Source of the DNA: an uncultured Porphyromonadaceae bacterium
GTDB taxonomy: Bacteria > Bacteroidota > Bacteroidia > Bacteroidales > Muribaculaceae
Length of the DNA: 64,000 nt
Assembly (NCBI GenBank): GCA_947178215.1
Contig: CAMWXJ010000003.1
Location: 1 to 64,000, forward strand
Reading direction: 5' to 3'
In this document: in pieces, positions 25,461 through 34,491 of the stretch
Layout: every line of letters begins with the position of its first letter
Position numbering within the stretch: the first letter of the stretch is position 1
Translations under genes and position numbers: made by a program
Notes under the pieces: model-generated
Seen by the model: only the letters and a program-made list of their open reading frames with translations
What the model was told of the DNA's origin: nothing
Databases searched by the model: none

Positions 25461-25637
25461 ATGATAGGTATAAATAGATATGTAAGGTGCAAATGTGAAA
25501 TGTGTAATGAAGTGGCAATCCGAAGTGTATTGACCTAAACCGATTTATCGACCGAGCGCGATTTTTCAATCTAAGGACTACACCGTGGAGTTGTTTTCAT
25601 GGGTATGGTAGTCGGTTACTTTCGGGGAAAGTAGGCG

Positions 25638-25645
25638 CAAAGATA
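25638..25645 (-). promoter_or_regulatory. -7 box upstream of susC-like gene
   Basis: The minus strand reads TATCTTTG. The transcript would carry a leader of about 170 bases before the ATG at 25460. I see no recognisable riboswitch in that leader. The gap 25461-25837 holds only this promoter and the divergent dapF promoter. Confidence 0.55.
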
Positions 25646-25757
25646 GGAATTTTTTCTATAACAAATGCAAAATTTTGTGTGAATTGTTTATTTTTGCGTA
25701 TTCCCCGGTCACGGTCGCACCCCCCTGTGCACCCCACAGGCAAGAATCTGCATTTTT

Positions 25758-25790
25758 TTTGGGCCAATCGGAGGATTATGTATATCTTTG
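25758..25790 (+). promoter_or_regulatory. promoter of the dapF-dapL unit
   Basis: TTTG (25758-25761), 21-bp spacer, TATCTTTG (25783-25790). The start codon follows 47 bases after the -7 box. Confidence 0.7.
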
Positions 25791-25837
25791 CACCTTAAAA
25801 CATAAATCATCAACGCCGATAACACAGTTTCTATAAG

Positions 25838-26701
25838 GTGATCCGCATACCATTTACCAAAATGCACGGTGCCGGCAACGATTATCTATACATCGACTGC
25901 ACCGCAACCCCCGCGCCCGACAATCTTCCCGAGCTCGCCCGCGAGATGAGCGACCGACACTTCGGTGCGGGAGGCGACGGCATTATCCTCATACTCCTCT
26001 CCGACAAAGCCGATTTCAGAATGAGAATGTTCAACGCCGACGGCTCCGAGGCGCAGATGTGCGGCAACGGCATCCGTTGCGTCGGAAAATATGTTTACGA
26101 CAGCGGCTACACCGGCGGACGCACCGTTTTTTCCGTCGAGACACTCGGTGGCATCAAGATACTCGACATCCACCCCGGCGCCAACGGCGAAGCCGAGACC
26201 GTGACTGTGGATATGGGCGAGCCCCGCACGCTGTGCGCCGAGATTCCTGTCGTGCCTCAGGGCGACGACGACACCTTTATTAATAAGGCCGTGGCAACAT
26301 CGCGCGGCCCGGTAGAGGTGACAGCAGTGTCGATGGGCAACCCCCACGGCGTGGTGTTTACCGACGGCGAGCTTACCGACGACCTCATCCACGTCCTCGG
26401 CCGCGAGATGGAGACGCTCCCCTGCTGGCCGGAGCGAGCCAACATGGAGTTTGCGCGCGTCACCGGCCCCGAGGACATAGAGATGCGCGTGTGGGAGCGC
26501 GGCTCGGGCGAGACCCTCGCCTGCGGCACCGGCGCCTGCGCCACTCTTGTGGCAGCGGCCCTCACCGGACGCACCGGGCGCCACGCACGTCTGCACCTGC
26601 TTGGCGGCACGCTCGACATAGAATGGCGCGAGAGCGACGGCCACGTGATGATGACCGGCCCCGCCGCCACAGTGGCCTCCGGCGTCTACTTCCGCCGCTG
26701 A
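25838..26701 (+). CDS. dapF: diaminopimelate epimerase
   Basis: Converts LL-diaminopimelate to meso-diaminopimelate for lysine and peptidoglycan synthesis; cytosolic, 287 residues. It starts with GTG at 25838, giving [20 protein letters not shown], where the [10 protein letters not shown] motif is the family N-terminus. The two catalytic cysteines are present: C75 in MCGNGIRC and C229 in [10 protein letters not shown]. The next gene encodes LL-diaminopimelate aminotransferase, the enzyme that makes its substrate, 56 bases downstream. Together they form the DapL branch of the pathway. Confidence 0.96.
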   Translation: MIRIPFTKMHGAGNDYLYIDCTATPAPDNLPELAREMSDRHFGAGGDGIILILLSDKADFRMRMFNADGSEAQMCGNGIRCVGKYVYDSGYTGGRTVFSVETLGGIKILDIHPGANGEAETVTVDMGEPRTLCAEIPVVPQGDDDTFINKAVATSRGPVEVTAVSMGNPHGVVFTDGELTDDLIHVLGREMETLPCWPERANMEFARVTGPEDIEMRVWERGSGETLACGTGACATLVAAALTGRTGRHARLHLLGGTLDIEWRESDGHVMMTGPAATVASGVYFRR

Positions 26702-26757
26702 CACACATATCCCCTACGACAATACAATACCCCTCCTTCACTCATACAATAACTACA

Positions 26758-28011
26758 GTGGTTCAGGTCAACGATAATTTCCTTAAGCTACCCGCGTCGT
26801 ATCTTTTCAGCGAGATAGCGCGCAAGGTAGAGCAATTCAGAAAAGAAAATCCCGACGCCCCGGTAATCCGCATGGGCATCGGCGACGTGACGCGCCCCGT
26901 GTGCCAGGCTGCTATTCAGGGACTACACCGCGGTGTCGACGACGAAGCCCGCGAATCGACATTCCACGGCTACGGCCCCGAGCAAGGCTACGACTTCCTG
27001 CGCAAGGCTATCGCCGACACCGACTACCGCGGCCGCGGCATAGACATCGATGACGACGAGATATTCATCTCCGACGGCGCCAAGAGCGACACCGGCAACA
27101 TAGGCGACATCTTCGCACGCTCGTGCAAAGTGGCGGTCACCGACCCGGTATACCCCGTATACGTCGACACAAACGTAATGGCCGGCCGCGCCGGCGAACA
27201 TCTGCCCGACGGCCATTGGAGCAACATCGAATATCTCCCCTGCACCGCCGACAACGGATTCGTGCCCGCCCTTCCCACAGGCGACCCCGACCTCATCTAC
27301 CTCTGCTACCCCAACAATCCCACAGGCACCAGCCTCAACCGCGAGCAGCTCAAAGAGTGGGTTGACTACGCCCGCAGCCACGGCGCAATCATACTCTTCG
27401 ACTCAGCCTACGAGGCCTACATCTGCCAGCCCGACGTCCCCCACTCAATCTACGAAATCGAGGGCGCCAAGGAGTGCGCGATTGAGTTCCGCTCGTTCTC
27501 CAAGACAGCAGGCTTCACCGGCCTGCGTCTCGGCTACACCATAGTGCCCAAGGCCCTCAAAGGCGCGGCACCCGACGGAACCCCCGTCGACATCAACCGC
27601 CTGTGGCTCCGCCGCCAGACCACCAAGTTCAACGGCGCGAGCTACGTGGTGCAGCGCGGCGCCGAAGGTCTCTATACCACCGAAGGCCGTCGCCAGATAG
27701 AGAAGACCGTAGCCTATTACATGCGCAACGCCGACATGCTACGTCGCGGCCTCACCGAAGCCGGCCTCGAAGTCTACGGCGGCATCAACGCCCCCTATAT
27801 CTGGATCAAGACCCCGGGCGGCATGAGCTCATGGGAGTTCTTTGACAAGCTCCTCCACGAGTGCAACATCGTAGGCACCCCGGGCGTGGGATTCGGCCCC
27901 TCGGGCGAGGGCTACTTCCGCCTCACCGCCTTCGGGCGCTACGAAGACACCCTCGAAGCCGTCGACCGCCTGAAGCGGCTCGACCTCGCGTCGTCGACCA
28001 GCGCCAACTGA
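26758..28011 (+). CDS. dapL: LL-diaminopimelate aminotransferase
   Basis: A PLP-dependent fold-type I aminotransferase that converts tetrahydrodipicolinate directly to LL-diaminopimelate using glutamate. The best start is GTG at 26758 ([20 protein letters not shown]), giving 417 residues, near the family's ~410. A longer open frame back to 26491 lies inside dapF and is rejected. Motifs seen: [53 protein letters not shown], the Schiff-base lysine K249 in [17 protein letters not shown], and [21 protein letters not shown]. Its neighbour dapF acts on its product. Confidence 0.96.
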   Translation: MVQVNDNFLKLPASYLFSEIARKVEQFRKENPDAPVIRMGIGDVTRPVCQAAIQGLHRGVDDEARESTFHGYGPEQGYDFLRKAIADTDYRGRGIDIDDDEIFISDGAKSDTGNIGDIFARSCKVAVTDPVYPVYVDTNVMAGRAGEHLPDGHWSNIEYLPCTADNGFVPALPTGDPDLIYLCYPNNPTGTSLNREQLKEWVDYARSHGAIILFDSAYEAYICQPDVPHSIYEIEGAKECAIEFRSFSKTAGFTGLRLGYTIVPKALKGAAPDGTPVDINRLWLRRQTTKFNGASYVVQRGAEGLYTTEGRRQIEKTVAYYMRNADMLRRGLTEAGLEVYGGINAPYIWIKTPGGMSSWEFFDKLLHECNIVGTPGVGFGPSGEGYFRLTAFGRYEDTLEAVDRLKRLDLASSTSAN

Positions 28012-28027
28012 CACTGACCCATTCCCC

Positions 28028-28064
28028 GGCGGGGGCGTGGCGCCCCCGGCGCCTCGCCCCCGCC
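28028..28064. terminator. GC-rich hairpin after dapL
   Basis: GGCGGGGGCG (28028-28037) pairs with CGCCCCCGCC (28055-28064), a 10-bp stem with a 17-base loop. No U tract follows, so it may slow or partly end transcription before glnN rather than act as a strong terminator. Confidence 0.45.
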
Positions 28065-28154
28065 AACGTTTTACCACCCCTCTCCCCACCCCACGCGACA
28101 AACAATAAGTATCCAGAATAATCAACTATCATCAATATACCAAATCATCGGTTT

Positions 28155-30344
28155 ATGCCATCATTGAGATTCAAAGTGGTCGATGAAGCCTTCAACCGCA
28201 AGGCCGACCCAGTAGAGATTCCGTCGGAGAGCCCCGAAAAATATTTCGGCAAGCTGGTGTTCAACCGTCAGCGCATGTTTGAATACCTTCCCGCAGCCAC
28301 GTTCGAGGCACTCACCTCTGCCATCGACAACAAGCAGCTACTCCCCCGCGAAGTCGCCGATTCCGTGGCCGAAGGCTTGAAGAAATGGGCCATCGACAAC
28401 GGCGCCCGCCACTACACACACTGGTTCCAGCCGCTTACCGAAAGCACCGCCGAAAAGCACGACTCGTTTATCGAGCACGACGGCAAAGGCGGAGTGGTGG
28501 AGAAATTCAATGGCAAACTGCTCGTACAGCAGGAACCCGACGCATCGTCGTTTCCCAACGGCGGCATACGCAACACTTTCGAGGCGCGCGGCTACTCGGC
28601 ATGGGATATATCATCGCCGGCGTTCATACTCGGAGGCACACTTTGCATACCAACGGTGTTCATCTCCTATACCGGCGAGAGCCTCGACTACAAGACCCCG
28701 CTTCTCCGCGCCCTCAACAGCGTAGACCGCGCCGCCACCGCCGTGGCACGCTACTTCAATCCCGAAGTCAACCATGTGCGCTCATATCTCGGATGGGAGC
28801 AGGAATACTTCCTCGTCGACGAAAGCCTCTACTCGGCACGTCCCGACCTGATGCTCACCGGCCGCACCCTCATGGGCCACGAGAGCGCCAAGAACCAGCA
28901 GCTCGAAGACCACTACTTCGGCTCGATACCATCGCGCGTAGAGGCATTCATGCTCGACCTCGAAATCGAGTGCCACAAACTCGGCATTCCCGCCAAGACC
29001 CGCCACAACGAGGTGGCGCCAAACCAGTTTGAGCTCGCACCCATATTCGAGGAAACAAACCTTGCCAACGACCACAACCTGCTGCTCATGTCGCTGATGA
29101 CCGAAGTGGCGCGCCGACACCACTTCCGCGTCCTGCTCCACGAAAAACCGTTTGCCGGCATCAACGGCTCGGGCAAACACAACAACTGGAGCCTCGGCAC
29201 CGACACCGGCACACTGCTCTTCGCCCCCGGCAAGACACCGAAAGAGAATCTCCAGTTCATCACCTTTACCGTCAACGTGATGAACGCCGTACACCGTCAC
29301 AACGCGCTGCTCAAAGCCTCGATTGCCAGCGCTACCAACGCCCACCGTCTCGGCGCCAACGAGGCTCCGCCCGCAATCATCTCCATCTTCACCGGCACTG
29401 AGCTTGCGAAGATTCTCGACCATATCGCCAACAGCACTGACGACGAGCTCGAAAACCTGTCGCAGAAAGAAGAAATCAACGTGGGCGTGAGCCAGATTCC
29501 GGAAATCATACTCGACGCCACCGACCGCAACCGCACATCGCCATTCGCCTTCACAGGCAACCGCTTCGAGTTCCGTGCCGTAGGTTCGAGCGCCAACTGC
29601 GCCTCGGCCATGATTGCCCTCAACGCCGCCGTAGCACAGCAGCTCGACGAGTTCCATGCCAAGGTCGAGAGCCGCATCGCCGCCGGCGAGACCCTCCGCC
29701 ACGCTCTGCTCCAGGAGATACGGGCCCTCATACGCGAATCGGCCCCTATCCACTTCGACGGCAACGGCTACTCCGACGAGTGGAAAGCCGAAGCCGAGCG
29801 CCGAGGCCTCGACTGCGAGACATCGGTGCCCCTCATCTTCGACGCCTACCTCCGCCCCGACACAATCGAGATGTTCAAGTCGACAGGAGTGTTCAACGAG
29901 GTTGAGCTCCAAGCCCGCAACGAGGTTAAGTGGGAGATGTATACCAAGAAGATACAGATTGAAGCCCGCGTGCTCGGCGACCTCGCCATCAACCACATCG
30001 TGCCGGTAGCCACACGCTACCAGTCGATGCTGCTCGACAAGGTGGCCAAGATTCGCGACATATTCCCCACCGAAAAAGCAGCCGACCTCTCGGCCGCCGA
30101 TATCGAGGCCATCGAGGGCATCGCCGCTCACATCAAGGCAATACAGACCGAGACCGCCGAGATGATCGAGGCGCGCCGCGTAGCCAACCGTATCGACAGC
30201 GAGCGCGAGAAAGCGATAGCCTACCACGACACCGTGGTACCCCGCATGGAGTCAATCCGCGACAACATCGACAAGCTCGAGCTAATGGTCGACAACGAGA
30301 TATGGCCGCTGCCAAAATACCGCGAGCTGCTCTTCATACGCTGA
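28155..30344 (+). CDS. glnN: glutamine synthetase type III
   Basis: ATP-dependent ligation of ammonia to glutamate; 729 residues, the size of GSIII enzymes and much longer than GSI. The N-terminus has the GSIII block EKYFGKLVFNRQRM. Active-site motifs include LGWEQEYFLVDE, KTRHNEVAPNQFELAP, FAGINGSGKHNNWSL and NRTSPFAFTGNRFEFRAVGSS. A C-terminal ~150-residue helical extension follows. It forms a hexameric or dodecameric cytosolic enzyme in Bacteroides. The cluster with a glutamine-using PurF-like gene directly downstream is consistent with nitrogen assimilation and use. Confidence 0.96.
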   Translation: MPSLRFKVVDEAFNRKADPVEIPSESPEKYFGKLVFNRQRMFEYLPAATFEALTSAIDNKQLLPREVADSVAEGLKKWAIDNGARHYTHWFQPLTESTAEKHDSFIEHDGKGGVVEKFNGKLLVQQEPDASSFPNGGIRNTFEARGYSAWDISSPAFILGGTLCIPTVFISYTGESLDYKTPLLRALNSVDRAATAVARYFNPEVNHVRSYLGWEQEYFLVDESLYSARPDLMLTGRTLMGHESAKNQQLEDHYFGSIPSRVEAFMLDLEIECHKLGIPAKTRHNEVAPNQFELAPIFEETNLANDHNLLLMSLMTEVARRHHFRVLLHEKPFAGINGSGKHNNWSLGTDTGTLLFAPGKTPKENLQFITFTVNVMNAVHRHNALLKASIASATNAHRLGANEAPPAIISIFTGTELAKILDHIANSTDDELENLSQKEEINVGVSQIPEIILDATDRNRTSPFAFTGNRFEFRAVGSSANCASAMIALNAAVAQQLDEFHAKVESRIAAGETLRHALLQEIRALIRESAPIHFDGNGYSDEWKAEAERRGLDCETSVPLIFDAYLRPDTIEMFKSTGVFNEVELQARNEVKWEMYTKKIQIEARVLGDLAINHIVPVATRYQSMLLDKVAKIRDIFPTEKAADLSAADIEAIEGIAAHIKAIQTETAEMIEARRVANRIDSEREKAIAYHDTVVPRMESIRDNIDKLELMVDNEIWPLPKYRELLFIR

Positions 30345-30403
30345 TATTGATATTAGGTCGTTCTCCCCTTTCCTCACCTCTCTCCACACATTAACACCAT
30401 TTT

Positions 30404-32293
30404 ATGGAACCTCTTAAACATGAATGTGGCGTAGCGATGCTGCGCCTAAGAAAGCCTCTCGAATACTACCGGGAGAAATACGGGTCGTATGCCTACGGCC
30501 TGTCGAAGCTCTATCTCATGATGGAGAAGCAGCACAACCGCGGACAGGAAGGCGCCGGCGTGGGTGTCGTAAAGCTCACGGCACCTCCCGGCTCGGAATA
30601 CATCTACCGTGAACGCGCCCTCGGCACAGGAGCGATACGCGAGATTTTCGACGCCATAATGCCCAAGATCGAAGCATGTCGCCTCGACGAGATGACACCT
30701 CAGGAGGCCGACATGTACGCGCCGTTCATCGGTCAGCTCTACATGGGTCATCTGCGCTACTCCACCACCGGCAAGAGCGGCATAAGCTACGTGCATCCTT
30801 TCCTTCGCCGCAACAACTGGCCGTCGCGCACGCTCATGCTCTGCGGCAACTTCAACATGACGAATGTCGACGAGATATTCAACCGCATCGTGGAGCGCGG
30901 CCAGCATCCGCGCATCTACTCCGACACCATAATGATTCTCGAACAGCTCGGCTCGGCTCTCGACGACGAGAATCAGCGTCTGTACCGCCAGTTCCGCTAC
31001 GCCCTGCCGGAGCCGGCCCTGACCCACACCATAGAGAAGCGGCTCGACATGAGCCGCGTGCTCCGCGAATGCTCTCCGGTGTGGGACGGCGGCTTCGTCA
31101 TCTGCGGCAACACCGGCTCGGGCGACATGTTCGCCCTACGCGACTCGCGCGGCATACGCCCGGCGTTTTATTACGCCGACGACGAGATTATCGCCCTCGC
31201 CTCGGAGCGCCCGGTGATACAGACAGTATTCAACGTACCACTCTCGGCAGTAAAGGAGCTTGAACCCGGCGCCGCCCTCATCGTGGAGCCCGACGCCACC
31301 TACCGCATAGAGCAGATATTGGAACCGAAGGCCAACAGCCGCTGCTCGTTTGAGCGCATCTATTTCTCGCGCGGCTCCGACGCCGACATCTACCGCGAGC
31401 GCAAGGAGCTGGGACGCCTGCTCATCCCAAAGATTCTCGACGCCGTGGACCACGACCTCGACCACTCCGTATTCTCGTTCATCCCTAACACTGCCGAAGT
31501 GGCTTTTATAGGCATGTGCGAGGGGCTGGAAAAGCAGCTCGCCGACGAGAAGTGCGGACTGATAGCTCAGGCGTCGGCCGACGGCACCCTCACCCCCGAC
31601 CGGCTACACACCATAATGGATCGTCGCCTGCGCATCGAGAAAATAGCCATAAAGGATATTAAGCTCCGCACTTTCATATCCGAGGGTTCCACGCGCGACG
31701 ACCTCGCCGCCCATGTCTACGACGTGACCTACGGCTGTGTGGCCAATGATGTCGACGCCCTCGTCGTTATCGACGACTCGATAGTGCGCGGCACCACCCT
31801 GCGTAACTCCATACTCCGCATCCTCGACCGCCTGCATCCGCGCAAGATAGTAGTGGTGTCGTCGGCGCCGCAGGTGCGCTACCCTGACTGCTACGGCATC
31901 GACATGTCGCGCATGGGCGAGTTTATCGCTTTCCGTGCCGCCGTGGAGCTGCTTAAAGAGCGCGGTATGCAGAGCGTGCTCGACGAGACCTATCACCGCT
32001 GCCTCGAATCCCTCGCCCCCGGAGGCAACGCCTCGGAGGTCAATCATGTCAAGGCGGTCTACAAGCCGTTCACTCCCGAGGAAATATCGGCCAAGATTGC
32101 CGACATGCTCACGCCAGCCGAAGTCAAAGCCGACGTAGAGATTATCTACCAGAGCCTCGAAGGGCTTCACGAGGCGGTGCCCACCTGCCCCGGCGACTGG
32201 TATTTCTCCGGCGACTATCCCACGCCCGGAGGCATGCGTCTTGTCAACCGCGCCTTCGTCAACTTCTACGAGGGCAATCTCGACAAGCGGTGA
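30404..32293 (+). CDS. purF: PurF-like class II glutamine amidotransferase / phosphoribosyltransferase
   Basis: A 629-residue two-domain enzyme. The N-terminal Ntn glutaminase starts MEPLKHECGVAML. If the first seven residues are removed, Cys8 becomes the N-terminal nucleophile, as in propeptide-bearing PurF enzymes. Glutaminase motifs RGQEGAGVGVV, GHLRYSTTG and CGNFNMTN follow. The C-terminal phosphoribosyltransferase has the PRPP-binding loop ALVVIDDSIVRGTTLRNSI. It would make phosphoribosylamine from PRPP and glutamine, the first step of purine synthesis. It is about 130-150 residues longer than typical PurF, so a specialised paralogue is possible. Confidence 0.82.
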   Translation: MEPLKHECGVAMLRLRKPLEYYREKYGSYAYGLSKLYLMMEKQHNRGQEGAGVGVVKLTAPPGSEYIYRERALGTGAIREIFDAIMPKIEACRLDEMTPQEADMYAPFIGQLYMGHLRYSTTGKSGISYVHPFLRRNNWPSRTLMLCGNFNMTNVDEIFNRIVERGQHPRIYSDTIMILEQLGSALDDENQRLYRQFRYALPEPALTHTIEKRLDMSRVLRECSPVWDGGFVICGNTGSGDMFALRDSRGIRPAFYYADDEIIALASERPVIQTVFNVPLSAVKELEPGAALIVEPDATYRIEQILEPKANSRCSFERIYFSRGSDADIYRERKELGRLLIPKILDAVDHDLDHSVFSFIPNTAEVAFIGMCEGLEKQLADEKCGLIAQASADGTLTPDRLHTIMDRRLRIEKIAIKDIKLRTFISEGSTRDDLAAHVYDVTYGCVANDVDALVVIDDSIVRGTTLRNSILRILDRLHPRKIVVVSSAPQVRYPDCYGIDMSRMGEFIAFRAAVELLKERGMQSVLDETYHRCLESLAPGGNASEVNHVKAVYKPFTPEEISAKIADMLTPAEVKADVEIIYQSLEGLHEAVPTCPGDWYFSGDYPTPGGMRLVNRAFVNFYEGNLDKR

Positions 32294-32351
32294 GCCGCTT
32301 CTGAATTTCGACACGTCACGCCTTCTGCACCGGCACGGATGACAAAAACCG

Positions 32352-32383
32352 TTTGCGGGAGAGGGGAAAATGCGCTAACTTTG
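32352..32383 (+). promoter_or_regulatory. promoter of ligA
   Basis: TTTG (32352-32355), 20-bp spacer, TAACTTTG (32376-32383), 47 bases before the ligA ATG. Confidence 0.7.
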
Positions 32384-32430
32384 CAGTTGGGAGCGGCATT
32401 TCCCCCTCTCCCGTTTTCTATTAAACCGAC

Positions 32431-34440
32431 ATGACACCCGCCCAACGTGTGGCCGAGCTCCGCCGCGAGCTCGACCGACATACCCGCCTATATTACATCG
32501 AGAACGCTCCCGAGATTTCCGACCGCGATTTCGACATGATGATGCACGAGCTCGAAGAGCTCGAAAAAGCACATCCGGAGCTTGACGACCCGCTGTCGCC
32601 CACCCATCGCGTGGGCAGCGACCTCGCCGCAAAAGGATTTTTGCAGGCCGAACACATCAACCCCATGCTGTCGCTCGCCAATACCTACTCCGTTGGCGAG
32701 GTCGACGACTTCGTAGGGCGTTGCCGCGATGGCCTCATGGGTGAGGACTTCGAGATTGTTGGCGAGCTGAAATACGACGGCACGTCAATATCGCTCATCT
32801 ACGAGCACGGGCGCCTGGTAAGGGCCGTAACGCGCGGCGACGGCACCCGAGGCGACATTGTGACCGACAACGTGCTCACTATCCGCTCTATTCCGGCGGT
32901 AGTAGAGGGGCCCGGCATACCCGACTCTTTCGAGATACGCGGCGAGATTCTGCTCCCATGGGCAGCATTTGACCGCCTCAACGCCGAGCGTGAGGCCAAC
33001 GGCGACTCTCTCTTCGCCAACCCGCGCAACGCGGCAGCCGGCACGCTGAAAACCCTCAACTCGGCCGAAGTGGCACGCCGAGGCCTCGACGCTGTGTTCT
33101 ATTACCTCATCGGCGACAATCTCCCCTCTGACAACCACTACGACAATCTAATGGCGGCGCGCAGCTGGGGATTCAAGGTGGCGCCGCACATGCAGCTGCT
33201 CCGCTCAATCGAGGAGGTCGACACATTCATCAACCGCTGGGACACCGAACGCCGCACCCTCCCGGTAGCCACCGACGGCCTTGTGTTCAAGATAAATTCG
33301 CTTCGCCAGCAGCTCAATCTCGGCTACACCGCCAAGAGCCCGCGCTGGGCCATAGCCTACAAATTTCCCGCCGAGAGAGCGCTCACTAAGCTGCGCTTTG
33401 TATCGTTTGAAGTTGGGCGCATGGGCGTAATAACCCCCGTGGCCAACCTCGACCCGGTGCTGTTGTCGGGCACCATAGTGAAACGTGCGTCACTCCACAA
33501 CGCTGATATCGTGGCTACACTCGACATCCACCATGGCGATATGCTCTATGTGGAAAAGGGGGGTGAGATAATTCCCAAGATTACCGGTGTCGACACTGAC
33601 GCGCGCGTCCCCGAGGCCGCTCCGGTGGAATTTGTCACCCACTGTCCGGCGTGCGGCACACCGCTTATCCGCGTCGAGGGTGAGGCGTCGTGGGTGTGCC
33701 CCAACAAATACGGCTGCCCGCCACAGATAGTGGGCCGCATAGAACATTTCGTTGGGCGTCACATGATGGACATCGACGGCATAGGCGAGGAAGTGGCGCA
33801 GAAGCTCTACGACCTGGGCTATGTGTGCGACATCGCCGACCTTTACAGCCTCACCGAAGAGAAGCTGCTCAACGTCGAGGGCTTCAAGGAACGCTCGGCC
33901 CAGCGTGTACTCGACGGGCTCAAAGCCTCGCTGCAAGTGCCGTTCGAGCGGTCGCTATATGCGCTGTCAATACCCTTTGTGGGCGAGACCGGCAGCAAGA
34001 AGCTCGCCCGCGCGGTAGGCTCGATTGACCGCCTCATGGCTATGAGCGAGGAGGAGCTTACCGTCGTGCCCGACATAGGCCCCCGCACCGCCCGCGCAAT
34101 CCGCGAGTTCTTTGCCGAGCCGGTCAACATATCCATCGTGAACCGACTCAAAGAAGCAGGGGTACGTATGGAGGTCGACAGCTCGGCGCAAGCCACCACC
34201 GACAGGCTCCAAGGCAAGACGTTCGTCATCTCGGGCGTGTTCGCAAAGCACTCGCGCGAGCAGTACAAGGATATGATAGAAGCCAACGGTGGACGCAACT
34301 CCGGCTCTATCTCCAAGAAGACCGACTATGTGCTCGCCGGCGACAACATGGGTCCCTCCAAGCTCGAAAAGGCATCCCGACTCGGCATACCGGTAATCGA
34401 CGAGGACACTTTCCTCGCCATGATTCAGGACGAAGACTGA
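32431..34440 (+). CDS. ligA: NAD-dependent DNA ligase
   Basis: Seals nicks in DNA during replication and repair; 669 residues. Domain order is canonical: domain Ia (1-60, with YYIENAPEISDRDFD), the adenylation domain with K114 in ELKYDGTSIS, the OB fold (EVGRMGVITPVANL), a Cys4 zinc finger (CPACGTPL...CPNKYGCPP, about 405-430), helix-hairpin-helix repeats (VVPDIGPRTARAI) and a C-terminal BRCT domain (about 590-669, GKTFVISGVFAKHSREQ). The S9 peptidase follows after 51 bases. Confidence 0.98.
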   Translation: MTPAQRVAELRRELDRHTRLYYIENAPEISDRDFDMMMHELEELEKAHPELDDPLSPTHRVGSDLAAKGFLQAEHINPMLSLANTYSVGEVDDFVGRCRDGLMGEDFEIVGELKYDGTSISLIYEHGRLVRAVTRGDGTRGDIVTDNVLTIRSIPAVVEGPGIPDSFEIRGEILLPWAAFDRLNAEREANGDSLFANPRNAAAGTLKTLNSAEVARRGLDAVFYYLIGDNLPSDNHYDNLMAARSWGFKVAPHMQLLRSIEEVDTFINRWDTERRTLPVATDGLVFKINSLRQQLNLGYTAKSPRWAIAYKFPAERALTKLRFVSFEVGRMGVITPVANLDPVLLSGTIVKRASLHNADIVATLDIHHGDMLYVEKGGEIIPKITGVDTDARVPEAAPVEFVTHCPACGTPLIRVEGEASWVCPNKYGCPPQIVGRIEHFVGRHMMDIDGIGEEVAQKLYDLGYVCDIADLYSLTEEKLLNVEGFKERSAQRVLDGLKASLQVPFERSLYALSIPFVGETGSKKLARAVGSIDRLMAMSEEELTVVPDIGPRTARAIREFFAEPVNISIVNRLKEAGVRMEVDSSAQATTDRLQGKTFVISGVFAKHSREQYKDMIEANGGRNSGSISKKTDYVLAGDNMGPSKLEKASRLGIPVIDEDTFLAMIQDED

Positions 34441-34491
34441 AACCGTCCCTTCTCCCCACCACGCAAACCAATCATCACAAAGCATATCGTT

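Noticed and set aside
26491-26757. Upstream extension of dapL
   Set aside because: It lies inside dapF in another frame and gives Arg/His/Pro-rich sequence without family similarity. The GTG at 26758 fits the DapL N-terminus.
28782-30227. 481-codon open frame opposite glnN
   Set aside because: Antisense to a complete type III glutamine synthetase gene; it arises from GC-rich codon use.
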